Source: an uncultured Christensenella sp. | GTDB taxonomy: Bacteria > Bacillota > Clostridia > Christensenellales > Borkfalkiaceae | Direction: 5' to 3' | Assembly: GCA_910578565.1 (NCBI GenBank) | Contig: CAJTQF010000001.1 | Coordinates: 124,001-188,000, forward strand | Length of the DNA stretch: 64,000 nt | Part shown: positions 32,463-41,588 of the stretch, in pieces | Numbering within the stretch: position 1 is the stretch's first letter | Layout: every line of letters starts with the position of its first letter | Made by a program: the position numbers and the translations under genes | Notes under the pieces: model-generated | Databases searched by the model: none | The model's input: only the letters and a program-made list of their open reading frames with translations | Told to the model about the DNA's origin: nothing

Positions 32463-35400
32463 ATGAAAACGAGTATGAAAATAAGTAAAGGAGATTGTTC
32501 GGCTGCCCGCAGAATGACAAGGCGCAGTTTGCTGACGGTAATAATAGCCGCGCTTTGCGCCGTTATCATTGCGTGCAGTGCAAGCCTTTTGTCAGGCATT
32601 GCGCCCAAGGCGCTGTCTTCGACAAACGCGGCAAGCGCGCACAGCGTTGCCGAGCTTACCGTAAGCAATTACGACAGCTCGCAAAACAAAGTGTTTGACG
32701 GCGCAAGTATGTCGCAGTTGTATGACGAGCTGACAAATACGAGCGACGGCAGCGCAACCATTCACAAGGTTGAAAAAATGCTTGACGACCACGGTCACTC
32801 GGACTACGTAAGCGAAACAATCGCCAAGTATATGAACGCCAAAGATTTAAAGGATAAAAACGGCTACAACATAGTCGTCAATTTCGGCGGAATGGCTTGG
32901 GACGTCGTATTTTTAACGCGCGACAAAAACAACAACCTTATTCTCACCCTTTGGCTGGACCAGCCTTTAAACAGCGGTCAGACCTTTAAATTCGGCTGGA
33001 CCACGACGAGCGCAACCGCGAATATCACCGCGGGCTCTACGGCGCGCATTGCAAACGGTTACTCTGCAAGCCAACTGCGCGCGCTGGGTCTTAACGGCGG
33101 CGCGTCAAGCGGCAGTTCAACCTACTACACCGGCTCGGGTTCAAGCGGCGTCCACAGCGGCACGCAGACCGTTTCGGTTGCGGACAGAAAAGCCCATTCT
33201 CTTGCAAACTTCACACTCGATAACGGCACGTTGGGCAACAACAAGTCGCTTATAAACTACCTTGTCCAGCCCAAAGACGTCGACTATACCTATAAACTTG
33301 CCTACAAATACCTTGACGGCAGTAACTATTCCCATATTTTAAACGAAGCGTTGACCGACCCCCTGATGATTCAGAACACGCAGGGCGGCAGCAGCACGAC
33401 TTTCTATTCCACAGGCGCGCACAGCGGCGGCTGGTGGAACGCGGGCGTTAAAAACTACGCCGTAACAAACGCCGCTTCAAACGGCTACAACGACTGGGGC
33501 AGCGACTACGTATGGGCTCCCGCGCTTACGGAAACGGGCTATAACGGCTCGCTTTCAACGGGCGGTCTCTGGGGCACTACTACCGACAAGGGCGGCGCCG
33601 GTCAGAACCAGTGGGGTGCGGCAAACGTAGGCGCTCCTTCATCAGCCTTGGCGGCAACCACCAACAGCTCTAACTACGTCTGGCTGCGTTCCGGCTTTTA
33701 CCATAATCCTTACAAATCTTATTTTCTCTCGTCCTCGGGCGGCAATAACGGTGCTTACTCTGCTGCTTCTCTGGCGGTGCGGCCTGCGCTTCACCTCAAT
33801 CTGACATCTGCCGCTTCAGCGGCGGGCGGCGCGGATACGATAGAAGTGCCCGTACCCACGAGTATATCGGAAAATTATGACGGCAACGTCCAGACTCTGG
33901 CAACCTGGGCTGCATTGCCCGCGGCTGCGGGCAGTTCCGACCCCAAATACAAATGGATAGACCTTGCATATCACAACGATACAAGCATAGTGTCCGTATC
34001 CAAAATAGAATACAAAAAATACAGCAGCAGCGGCTCGCTGGACTCGACTTACACAACGCTGGCGGCGGGCTCGTCAATCCAGCACGCGGGCGAGTATAAA
34101 ATCACCTATAAAATAGACACCGCAAGCACAAAGTACCGATGGCACGGCGAAAATGCGAGTGTGACCGAAAAATCGCTGATTGTCACAATAAAACAGCTGA
34201 ATATGACCTACGACTGGAAGTTCTACGACCAGTCCAACACAGACCAGACAGCCACCAAAAAAGCCCCGTACACGGGCGGAACGGTGTCGGCTGACTTCGT
34301 ACCCACGGGCACGCCGATAAGCGGTTCGAATATGGCTACGTTTGCCATATACCACAAGGGCGGCACGTTCGGCGTAACCGACAACGGCGGACTGGGCTCG
34401 ACCACGGGTCCCACCGACGCGGGCACGTACACCGCAACGTACAAAGACACTTCGACCACGGGCACGGACTATAAAATAGTATCCACCGCAACGTCGCTGT
34501 CATACCAGATAACCAAAAAGCAGGTTCAACTGCCCACGGCGTCGGGTACGTTCACCTACGACGGCACAACCCAGACAATTTCGTTCCCCACGTCCGGCGC
34601 GACGGCGTTCGATACAAATATCCTGAAAGTGAAGAGCATAAAAGTCACTTCGCCCGACGGCAGTTCAATCAACGTATCGCAGGTGTCGGGACAGGATAAA
34701 TGGGAAACGTCCGACCACAAATACACCGCGGAAATAAGCGGCAGCAACCTGCTCGTAAAAGACGCGGCTACCTATGCGGTAGAGTTCGACCTGAAAGACA
34801 CCACCAATACAGAGTGGGCTACGGGCGTTGCAAGCAACCACTCAACTTCGGTAACGGTAGATCGGGCGGCGCTGAGCGTAACTTTCTCAACCCCCGGCAC
34901 GGGCTTCACCTGGAAGATGGGCGATACGGGCACGATTAACGTGTCTGCCATAAACACGATATTCAACAGCGAAAACGTAACCGTTGAGCTGGAATGGTAC
35001 AAAGACGGCGCCCCCGCCGCAAAAACGTCTATGCACACCACGGGCGTACCCGACACCACGGGCTACAACGTGTCCGGCATAACGGCGGCAGGCACGTACT
35101 GGATTTGCGCGCGCCTTGCGAACGACAGCACGGGCGACGACGTAAACCGCAACTATTATATCGACGCAACCGACCCCAACACGTCGGACCCCGAAACGGC
35201 GACCCAGAAGGTAATCGTTCAGGCGGGCACTGCTACAATGGACAACGTGAAGTGGCAGTATAAAACCCCGTCGATGGTAACGGGAGCGGACGTAACCGGC
35301 GCGACGATAACTTACGACAAAACGTCAACAGGCACGGCGGTAACGTATACTTTGGAAGTAACGGGCTTTGCCCCCGCAAGCTGTACGGCTGTCTACTCGG

Positions 35401-38400
35401 GCGACTTTGCAAAGTCCGCGGCAGGCAACTACACGGCGAAAGTAAAACTTGAAATTCCTACGGCGGACCGCGGCAACAGCAAAATGCCCAACCCCGGCGA
35501 CGCGGCAAATCCCTATACCTACGCAGGCGAAGGCAGATACACTTATATCAACGACTATACCTGCGAAATAGAGTTTGACTGGACCATAGACCAGAAGGAA
35601 GTAGACCTTTCCAACGTATCGTTCGAATACTCTACCGACAACGGCACAACCTGGACCAAGTACGACGCGACCAAGCCGCCCGAAGCGGACGGTTTCAGCC
35701 TGTTCCAGGTGCGCGTTCCCGCAACGGCGATAGCAAACAGCGGAATACTCAGCGCAACCCCTTCAAACTACGTAAACCAGTTCGGTCCCGGCGACGTTGA
35801 ATTCGAATTCGCGTTCACGCTTGACAGCAACTACAAAGCCAAAGCGGGACAGAACCAAAGCGCAATGCAGTACAAAATGGCGACCACGGGCAAGAAGATT
35901 GAAATTGTCTGGAAGCGCGTTCCCCTTAAAGACGCAAGCGGAACGGACGTAGTGGACGCAAACGGTATTCCTTACTACGTTTACGAGCTTGACACTTCAA
36001 ACATTCCCAGCTCTGTATTGGGCTATATCAAGTACGAATATTACGAAGTAAGCGGCGGCGTGCAGGGTAGCATTATAAGCGGCAACGCTGTCGGCAACCA
36101 TCAGGGTTTGGGTTACGTAATCGACCCCACGGGTATGAACGCAAACTCGCAGAACCCCCAGCAGGTGTTCGTCCGCGTTGTGCTTGACGGCGTTCCGCAG
36201 GTCAACGGCGTAGACACGTACGTGCTTGAACCGTCGGCAGCCAACCCCGAATATAAAAAGATTACCGTAGGCGACAACAGGCGCGCGGTAGACGTGGCTG
36301 TGGGCAGTATAACCGATATGATTTACGGCAACACGGTAACTATCGGCGACGCGTATTCGCTTACCGACCGTACGCTCGGCAGTCCTATGCCTTCCACTTC
36401 GTACAAAGTATCTTTGTATCTCGGAAATACGGAAATCACACCCGACGTAACGGGCTTCGATTTCACAACTCTCGACGCGGGTATGTACACGCTCAATTTC
36501 GAGCTTGTCGGCGCGTTCGATACAACGCACGTATTGACAAATTCAAGCCTGCCCTTCGAAGTTAAGCCGGTAGAGCTTACCGCACCCACCCTTAAAGACG
36601 GCGTTACGCTTACTTTCAGCGGTCTGGACCAGAACCTTGCGGACTCGTTGCAGAACTTCGACCCCGAGTATATGGAGTTTGCAATCAATTCCATACACGA
36701 AGCGTATCACGCGGGCACCTATGCGGCAATTATAGACATTAAGGCGCAGTATGCGGGCAACTACGTGTTCGTAATGCCCCAAAGCGGCGCGACAGGCACA
36801 AGAGTACCCGTCAAGGGCTTGGTAGACGACCCCGTTTCGAACAACGTACAGCTTTCAAACGGCAACGCTACGGCGGCAATTGACTGGACCATTAACAAAT
36901 ACGTTTACGACACCACGCAAAAATCCGCTTGGAATTTTGCAAAGGAAGGCGCGTCGTTAAGTTTCAACGGCGTTCCCGCAACAATCAAAGCGTTGACCAT
37001 GGGCGAAAATCCTTCGCTGGTGTTAAACGTGGCATACTTCGACCTTGACGGCAACCCTTTAACGGACGTAGAACTTAAAGGCGGCAATAAGTTTAAGGTA
37101 GCGGCTTATCTCGACCCCTCGTGCGCGGACTTCAACGACATAGAGTTCAAAGGTCAGAGTTACGACCCGCTGTTAAGCCTTACCGTATCGCCGCAGGCGG
37201 CATACACCGTCCCGCAGAGCGGCGCGGCGGCGTTTATGAACAACGTCAAAGACTTTATGACCAAGACCTGGATGGGACTTCCCATATGGGCATGGTTCGC
37301 AATCGGGCTTGCGCTTCTGATACTGCTTATTATCATAATAGTAGTAGCGGTAAAACGCAGAAAGACCAAGGAAGAAAAGGAAGAAATAAAGGCGCGCAAG
37401 GAAGAAGAGCGTCAGCGTAAAGAAGAAGAGAAGCAACGCCGTGAAGAAGAGCGTGAAGCGGAGCGTCAGCGCCGCGAAGAAGAGCGCAGAATGCAACAGG
37501 AAAGGCTTGACGCGGAACGCGAGCTTGCAAAAGCAAAGCAGGAAGCCGAGCTTGAAAAAATCCGCGCTCAGGCGCAGATGGGCGCAGGCGCGGGAATGGC
37601 GGCAATGGCAATGCAACAGCCTATGCAGGCACAGCAGCCTATGCAACAGCAGATGCAACAACCTATGCAACAGGCACAACAGCCTATGCAACAGTCTTAC
37701 CGTGAACCTGCCGACAACGGCAACAACGAACTTCTCAGAGAAATGCGCGAACAGATGGCTGAACTCCGTGCCGATAACAGGGCAACGCAGGCGCAGTTAA
37801 AGGAAATGCAGTATAACAACCGCCAGCAGCCTATGTATCAGCCCCAGCCTATGATGTACCAGCAGCCCGCTCCTGCGGCGGCTCCCGCGGCAAGCAGCGA
37901 CCTTATGACCCTTATGGATCTGAAGGTTCAGATGGCTGAAATGAAGAGCGCGCAGGCTGTAGCCGAAATCAAAGCCGCGCAGGCAATAGCGGAAGCAAAG
38001 TCGGCTAACCAGTCGAATAACAACAATAACCAGAACCAGCAGGCACAGCAGCCCGTAATAGTAATGGCTCCCAACTCGCCCTTAGGCGCAATGGGCGCGC
38101 CGTATTCGTCAAGTTACCCCAACCACGGCGGTTATCCTTCGGTGAATATGGGTTACGGTATGCAGGCGTTGCCCGCGCCCCAGCAGATGATGAACCCTTA
38201 CGGCATGACGCCGCCTTACGGTTATCCCCCTTACGCGGCGGTACCGCCTTACGGATATCCTATGGCAATGTTGCCCCAGCCCGCTTACGCGCCCGCAAAG
38301 CCGGCAAGCGAAGAGCAGGAGCCTGTCGTAACTTCAACTTCGTCTGCAACGCCGTCTATGACTATGTCCCAGCCGCCTTACTGCCCTCCGGGTGCGGTTA

Positions 38401-38528
38401 TGACGACCACGACCACCATAGACACGTCAAAGGCGGGCGGTAAGCCGCAGGCAATCAAACGCACAGCCGCAGATTCCGCCGACGATATGAATTTCGATAT
38501 CGACGGTTTCTACGACCCGCTTGACTGA
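32463..38528 (+). CDS. DGR target: giant surface protein with DUF6273-like variable domain
   Basis: 2,021 residues, strong AGGAGG site. Order: signal segment with lipobox-like VIIAC (residues 24-45); DUF6273-like domain (about 125-450) opening with NFGGMAWDVVFLTRD and closing with SLAVRPALHLNL, which contains the variable repeat (residues 407-445); about ten Ig-like/MBG-type modules (450-1590; FTYDGTTQTISF is typical); one membrane helix (about 1603-1632, AWFAIGLALLILLIIIIVV); then a 390-residue presumably cytoplasmic tail with a charged coiled coil (KEEERQRKEEEKQRREEE), Gln/Met-rich repeats and Pro/Tyr/Gly-rich stretches. The outside domain probably binds variable ligands; DUF6273 ends resemble C-type-lectin-like DGR target folds. 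The large inner tail is unusual for DGR targets. Confidence 0.88.
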   Translation: MKTSMKISKGDCSAARRMTRRSLLTVIIAALCAVIIACSASLLSGIAPKALSSTNAASAHSVAELTVSNYDSSQNKVFDGASMSQLYDELTNTSDGSATIHKVEKMLDDHGHSDYVSETIAKYMNAKDLKDKNGYNIVVNFGGMAWDVVFLTRDKNNNLILTLWLDQPLNSGQTFKFGWTTTSATANITAGSTARIANGYSASQLRALGLNGGASSGSSTYYTGSGSSGVHSGTQTVSVADRKAHSLANFTLDNGTLGNNKSLINYLVQPKDVDYTYKLAYKYLDGSNYSHILNEALTDPLMIQNTQGGSSTTFYSTGAHSGGWWNAGVKNYAVTNAASNGYNDWGSDYVWAPALTETGYNGSLSTGGLWGTTTDKGGAGQNQWGAANVGAPSSALAATTNSSNYVWLRSGFYHNPYKSYFLSSSGGNNGAYSAASLAVRPALHLNLTSAASAAGGADTIEVPVPTSISENYDGNVQTLATWAALPAAAGSSDPKYKWIDLAYHNDTSIVSVSKIEYKKYSSSGSLDSTYTTLAAGSSIQHAGEYKITYKIDTASTKYRWHGENASVTEKSLIVTIKQLNMTYDWKFYDQSNTDQTATKKAPYTGGTVSADFVPTGTPISGSNMATFAIYHKGGTFGVTDNGGLGSTTGPTDAGTYTATYKDTSTTGTDYKIVSTATSLSYQITKKQVQLPTASGTFTYDGTTQTISFPTSGATAFDTNILKVKSIKVTSPDGSSINVSQVSGQDKWETSDHKYTAEISGSNLLVKDAATYAVEFDLKDTTNTEWATGVASNHSTSVTVDRAALSVTFSTPGTGFTWKMGDTGTINVSAINTIFNSENVTVELEWYKDGAPAAKTSMHTTGVPDTTGYNVSGITAAGTYWICARLANDSTGDDVNRNYYIDATDPNTSDPETATQKVIVQAGTATMDNVKWQYKTPSMVTGADVTGATITYDKTSTGTAVTYTLEVTGFAPASCTAVYSGDFAKSAAGNYTAKVKLEIPTADRGNSKMPNPGDAANPYTYAGEGRYTYINDYTCEIEFDWTIDQKEVDLSNVSFEYSTDNGTTWTKYDATKPPEADGFSLFQVRVPATAIANSGILSATPSNYVNQFGPGDVEFEFAFTLDSNYKAKAGQNQSAMQYKMATTGKKIEIVWKRVPLKDASGTDVVDANGIPYYVYELDTSNIPSSVLGYIKYEYYEVSGGVQGSIISGNAVGNHQGLGYVIDPTGMNANSQNPQQVFVRVVLDGVPQVNGVDTYVLEPSAANPEYKKITVGDNRRAVDVAVGSITDMIYGNTVTIGDAYSLTDRTLGSPMPSTSYKVSLYLGNTEITPDVTGFDFTTLDAGMYTLNFELVGAFDTTHVLTNSSLPFEVKPVELTAPTLKDGVTLTFSGLDQNLADSLQNFDPEYMEFAINSIHEAYHAGTYAAIIDIKAQYAGNYVFVMPQSGATGTRVPVKGLVDDPVSNNVQLSNGNATAAIDWTINKYVYDTTQKSAWNFAKEGASLSFNGVPATIKALTMGENPSLVLNVAYFDLDGNPLTDVELKGGNKFKVAAYLDPSCADFNDIEFKGQSYDPLLSLTVSPQAAYTVPQSGAAAFMNNVKDFMTKTWMGLPIWAWFAIGLALLILLIIIIVVAVKRRKTKEEKEEIKARKEEERQRKEEEKQRREEEREAERQRREEERRMQQERLDAERELAKAKQEAELEKIRAQAQMGAGAGMAAMAMQQPMQAQQPMQQQMQQPMQQAQQPMQQSYREPADNGNNELLREMREQMAELRADNRATQAQLKEMQYNNRQQPMYQPQPMMYQQPAPAAAPAASSDLMTLMDLKVQMAEMKSAQAVAEIKAAQAIAEAKSANQSNNNNNQNQQAQQPVIVMAPNSPLGAMGAPYSSSYPNHGGYPSVNMGYGMQALPAPQQMMNPYGMTPPYGYPPYAAVPPYGYPMAMLPQPAYAPAKPASEEQEPVVTSTSSATPSMTMSQPPYCPPGAVMTTTTTIDTSKAGGKPQAIKRTAADSADDMNFDIDGFYDPLD
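33680..33795 (+). repeat. DGR variable repeat (VR)
   Basis: 116 nt, equal in length to all four TRs and identical to them at both ends, including the GC-rich 3' end (GCGGTGCGGCCTGCGC) that fits an initiation-of-homing site. Encodes WLRSG-FYHN-PYKSYFLSSSGG-NNG-AYSAASLAVRPALH. Phe, Tyr, His, Tyr and Gly replace template Asn codons. Homology to the TRs ends exactly after CACC; downstream bases differ. Confidence 0.92.
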
Positions 38529-38560
38529 CAGGTTTTGTAAACTGTACTAAAAATAATTTT

Positions 38561-38593
38561 AACGGCGCAAGCATTCGCTTGCGCCGTTATTTT
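38561..38593 (+). terminator. intrinsic terminator of target gene
   Basis: AACGGCGCAAGC, loop ATTC, GCTTGCGCCGTT, ATTTT. Confidence 0.85.
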
Positions 38594-38639
38594 GCTTTGG
38601 AAATATCATATTGTTATGATTGTCATATTAAATTATCAT

Positions 38640-38672
38640 TTTACATTATGACGGTTGATATATATAATGTAA
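38640..38672 (+). promoter_or_regulatory. ppa promoter overlapping a 10-12-10 palindrome
   Basis: TTTACA (38640-38645), 17 bases, TATAAT (38663-38668). The same bases form TTACATTATG-N12-TATAATGTAA (38641-38650, 38663-38672), one mismatch from a perfect dyad and the same as the malic enzyme promoter at 40215. Confidence 0.75.
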
Positions 38673-38701
38673 TTACATAAGAAATACGTTTCAGGGGAAG
38701 T

Positions 38702-39238
38702 ATGATGAATATCTGGCACGACATAGACAAATCGAGAATAAGCGAAAACAAGTTCGAAGCGCTGATAGAAATACCTAAGGGCAGTAAGGCAAAATACGAG
38801 CTCGATAAAGAGACGGGGCTGTTGCGGCTTGACAGGGTGCTGTATACTTCAACTGTTTATCCGTCCAATTACGGGTTTATTCCCCGTACTCTTGCCGACG
38901 ACGGCGACCCTTTGGACGTGCTGGTTCTGTGCAACGAACCTATAATACCTATGACGCTGGTAACCTGTATGCCGATAGGCGTGATTACTATGATAGACGG
39001 CGGAGAGCCTGACGAAAAAATTATCGCCGTTCCGCTTGACGACCCCAACTATAAACACTATTACGATATTAAAGAACTGCCCAAACATATTTTTGACGAA
39101 ATGATGCACTTTTTCGAAGTATATAAGATGTTAGAGCATAAAACTACCACCGTCAAAGAGATATGCCATAAATACGAATCGATAGAAATAATAAGAAAGT
39201 GTATGGCAAAATATAACGAAAAATACGGCAAACGCTGA
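38702..39238 (+). CDS. ppa: family I inorganic pyrophosphatase
   Basis: 178 residues (or 177 from the second ATG at 38705, better spaced from AGGGGAAG). It has the family I active-site blocks: FEALIEIPKGSKAKYELDK, YPSNYGFIPRTL, DDGDPLDVLVLC with its three metal-binding Asp, and MPIGVITMID. It hydrolyses pyrophosphate to drive biosynthesis in the cytoplasm. Monocistronic, between two strong terminators, with a promoter that carries the shared palindrome. Confidence 0.95.
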   Translation: MMNIWHDIDKSRISENKFEALIEIPKGSKAKYELDKETGLLRLDRVLYTSTVYPSNYGFIPRTLADDGDPLDVLVLCNEPIIPMTLVTCMPIGVITMIDGGEPDEKIIAVPLDDPNYKHYYDIKELPKHIFDEMMHFFEVYKMLEHKTTTVKEICHKYESIEIIRKCMAKYNEKYGKR

Positions 39239-39244
39239 AATTTT

Positions 39245-39273
39245 AAGCCGCGGTTTTATTCCGCGGCTTTTTT
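39245..39273. terminator. bidirectional terminator
   Basis: AAGCCGCGG, loop TTTATT-like, CCGCGGCTT and T5 between ppa and the convergent LysR-type gene. Confidence 0.85.
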
Positions 39274-40155
39274 AATGTTCTTTGTTATCAGTTTTACAAA
39301 CTCGCGCGAAGCGTTTGTCTGCGGGTGGTGGGGGTCGGTTATCATAAGTATGCTTCTTTTCGGTAAATCTGAGTCAATATTGACTTTAAAGACTTCGCCG
39401 CGCCGTATAGCGGTCTCCGCCATATATTGCGGAACGAAGCCGAGACCGAAGTTATGGCTTATCATAGGGACCAGTAAATCCGCGCTGTCCGCTTCTATGT
39501 CGGGGGTTAACGCAATATCGTTTTCTGCAAAAATGTCGTCTATAAACTGCCTTAACTGCATACTGTGTCTAAGGCATACGTAAGGGTAATTTCCGATATC
39601 GCTTAACGCAACGGTTTTATCCTTCAGTTCCGCAAAATTATTGCCGCCGATAAGTATGTCGTTAAATTCCCGCACGGTTACGGTAGTTAGAGATTTGCCT
39701 GTATTGCAGGGCGTGGAAACAAATGCGACGTCGTATATCCCCGTTTTGAGTTTTTCCACCGTACCGTTGTTAGAACCGGTATTTATCTTGAATTTAACGT
39801 TCGGGTGTTCTGAGTGGAAGTCGTCTATGATGCCGAACAGAAATCCGTGCAGGGCGGTTACCGTAGTGCCTATGTAAATTGTTCCGTTTTCGGCGCTTAT
39901 GGAATGGTTTAATTCATCTTCGCCCTTTAAAATCTGGCTGTGGGCGATTCGCACGTAATCGAACAGCGTTTGCCCTTCGTGGGTAAATTCAACACCCGTT
40001 TTCGTCCTGACAAACAACCTGCACCCAAGCTCGTTTTCAAGATTTTGTATGGCGCGCGTGACCGCCGGTTGACTGGAATACAGTTCAACCGCTGCCCGCG
40101 TTATGTTTTTGTGTTTGCCCACGTAGTAAAAAATTTTGTAATATTCGTAATTCAT
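39256..40155 (-). CDS. LysR-family transcriptional regulator
   Basis: 299 residues: N-terminal winged helix-turn-helix (residues 1-60; KNITRAAVELYSSQPAVTRAIQNLENELGCRLFVR) and a periplasmic-binding-protein-like effector domain (residues 90-295). It is divergent from the malic enzyme gene with a 151-base gap containing a perfect dyad, the classic LysR arrangement, so malic enzyme is the likely target and an organic acid the likely ligand (inference). Confidence 0.92.
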   Translation of the reverse strand: MNYEYYKIFYYVGKHKNITRAAVELYSSQPAVTRAIQNLENELGCRLFVRTKTGVEFTHEGQTLFDYVRIAHSQILKGEDELNHSISAENGTIYIGTTVTALHGFLFGIIDDFHSEHPNVKFKINTGSNNGTVEKLKTGIYDVAFVSTPCNTGKSLTTVTVREFNDILIGGNNFAELKDKTVALSDIGNYPYVCLRHSMQLRQFIDDIFAENDIALTPDIEADSADLLVPMISHNFGLGFVPQYMAETAIRRGEVFKVNIDSDLPKRSILMITDPHHPQTNASREFVKLITKNIKKAAE

Positions 40156-40214
40156 AGTTATGCTCCCGCACTTAAATATGCGTTTTTATTATGATATATA
40201 TGTTATATTATTAT

Positions 40215-40247
40215 TTTACATTATAATAGATAGGTAGTATAATGTAA
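40215..40247 (+). promoter_or_regulatory. malic enzyme promoter inside a perfect 10-12-10 palindrome
   Basis: TTTACA (40215-40220), 17 bases, TATAAT (40238-40243). TTACATTATA (40216-40225), 12 bases, TATAATGTAA (40238-40247) is a perfect inverted repeat covering both promoter boxes; binding there would block RNA polymerase. Confidence 0.8.
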
Positions 40248-40306
40248 AGGAAAATGAAAGAAATTATAAAAAAATGTTTCGTTTCATCATTTTTTAAGGA
40301 GAAATT

Positions 40307-41482
40307 ATGAATTACAGGGAAGCATCATTAAAAAAACACGCCGATTGGAAGGGCAAAATAGAAACGGTATGCCGCGTACCCGTTGATAGCAGGGAAGCGC
40401 TCTCGCTTGCGTATACGCCGGGGGTTGCTGAACCCTGCATGGCGATACACGGCGACGTGGAAAAGTCGTTTGAACTTACGCGCCGCTGGAACACGGTCCC
40501 CGTCATCACGGACGGCACTGCTGTTTTGGGTTTGGGCGATATAGGACCGGAAGCGGGTATGCCCGTTATGGAAGGGAAGTGCGCGCTGTTCAAGGCGTAC
40601 GGCAACGTGGACGCGTACCCCATTTGCCTTGGAACAAAGGATACGGAAGAGATTATAAAGACGGTAAAGATTATGGCGGGCAGCTTCGGCGGAATCAACC
40701 TTGAAGACATATCCGCGCCCCGCTGTTTCGAAATAGAAACGAGATTGAAGGAGGAGCTTAATATACCCGTATTCCACGACGACCAGCACGGTACGGCAAT
40801 CGTTTCGGCGGCGGCGCTGTTGAACGCGCTGAAACTTGCGGGTAAAAAAATCGAACAGATTAAATTAGTCATTAACGGCGCGGGCGCGGCTGGTATTGCA
40901 ATAGCTAAGTTCCTTTTAAAGCTGGGCGCAAAAGATATAGTAATGTGCGACAGAAAGGGCATTATCTGCAAGGGCTCGGAATGGCTGAACCCCGCGCAGA
41001 AAGAGATTGCGGAAATAACTAATTTACAGCATAAAAACGGCGCTCTCGCAGACGCTATGAACGGGGCGGACGTGTTTATAGGCGTTTCCGGTCCGCACTG
41101 CGTAACCAAGGAAATGGTAAAGTCTATGGCGGATAAATCCATTCTGTTTACCTGTGCAAATCCAGTTCCCGAAATAGAACCTGCCGACGCAAAGGAAGCG
41201 GGCGCGTTTATAGTCGGTACCGGTTCTTCGGAATATCCTAACCAGATAAACAACGTATTGGTGTTCCCCGGGCTTTTCCGCGGCGCGCTGGACGTAAGGG
41301 CGACGACGGTAAATACCGAAATGATGATAGCTGCGGCAAAGGGAATTGCTGGTTACGTTTCCGAAAACGAGCTTACTACGGAATATATTCTTCCTTATGC
41401 CTATGATAAAAACGCGCACAAAGCCGTGGCAAAGGCGGTTGCGCAGGCGGCTGTAAAATCAGGAGTGGCAAAATTAAAATAA
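40307..41482 (+). CDS. NAD(P)-dependent malic enzyme
   Basis: 391 residues. The malic N-terminal domain has SLAYTPGVAEPC, AVLGLGDIGPEAGMPVMEGK, and INLEDISAPRCFEIE; VFHDDQHGTAIV carries the metal site; the NAD-binding domain has VINGAGAAGIAIAKFLL and later TCANPVPEI and ALDVRATTVN. It decarboxylates malate to pyruvate, making reduced cofactor. Length fits the short bacterial form. AAGGAG precedes ATG 40307. An A/T-rich stem (AATGAAA/TTTCAT with T6) lies in the leader. Confidence 0.95.
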   Translation: MNYREASLKKHADWKGKIETVCRVPVDSREALSLAYTPGVAEPCMAIHGDVEKSFELTRRWNTVPVITDGTAVLGLGDIGPEAGMPVMEGKCALFKAYGNVDAYPICLGTKDTEEIIKTVKIMAGSFGGINLEDISAPRCFEIETRLKEELNIPVFHDDQHGTAIVSAAALLNALKLAGKKIEQIKLVINGAGAAGIAIAKFLLKLGAKDIVMCDRKGIICKGSEWLNPAQKEIAEITNLQHKNGALADAMNGADVFIGVSGPHCVTKEMVKSMADKSILFTCANPVPEIEPADAKEAGAFIVGTGSSEYPNQINNVLVFPGLFRGALDVRATTVNTEMMIAAAKGIAGYVSENELTTEYILPYAYDKNAHKAVAKAVAQAAVKSGVAKLK

Positions 41483-41500
41483 TTTTTTAAAAAATTTAAA

Positions 41501-41549
41501 CTATTGTCATATGACAATAGGGGCAAGCGAATGCGCAGCATTCGCTTGC
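41501..41549. other. 20-bp perfect palindrome followed by 12-bp hairpin
   Basis: CTATTGTCATATGACAATAG (41501-41520) and, two bases later, GCAAGCGAATGC/GCATTCGCTTGC with loop GCA (41523-41549). Neither is followed by a T-run. They lie between malic enzyme and the surface operon, so a terminator/operator pair controlling the operon is plausible. Confidence 0.55.
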
Positions 41550-41588
41550 AAACAACAATATCAGTAAAAAAACAAGGTGGGGGAAAAT

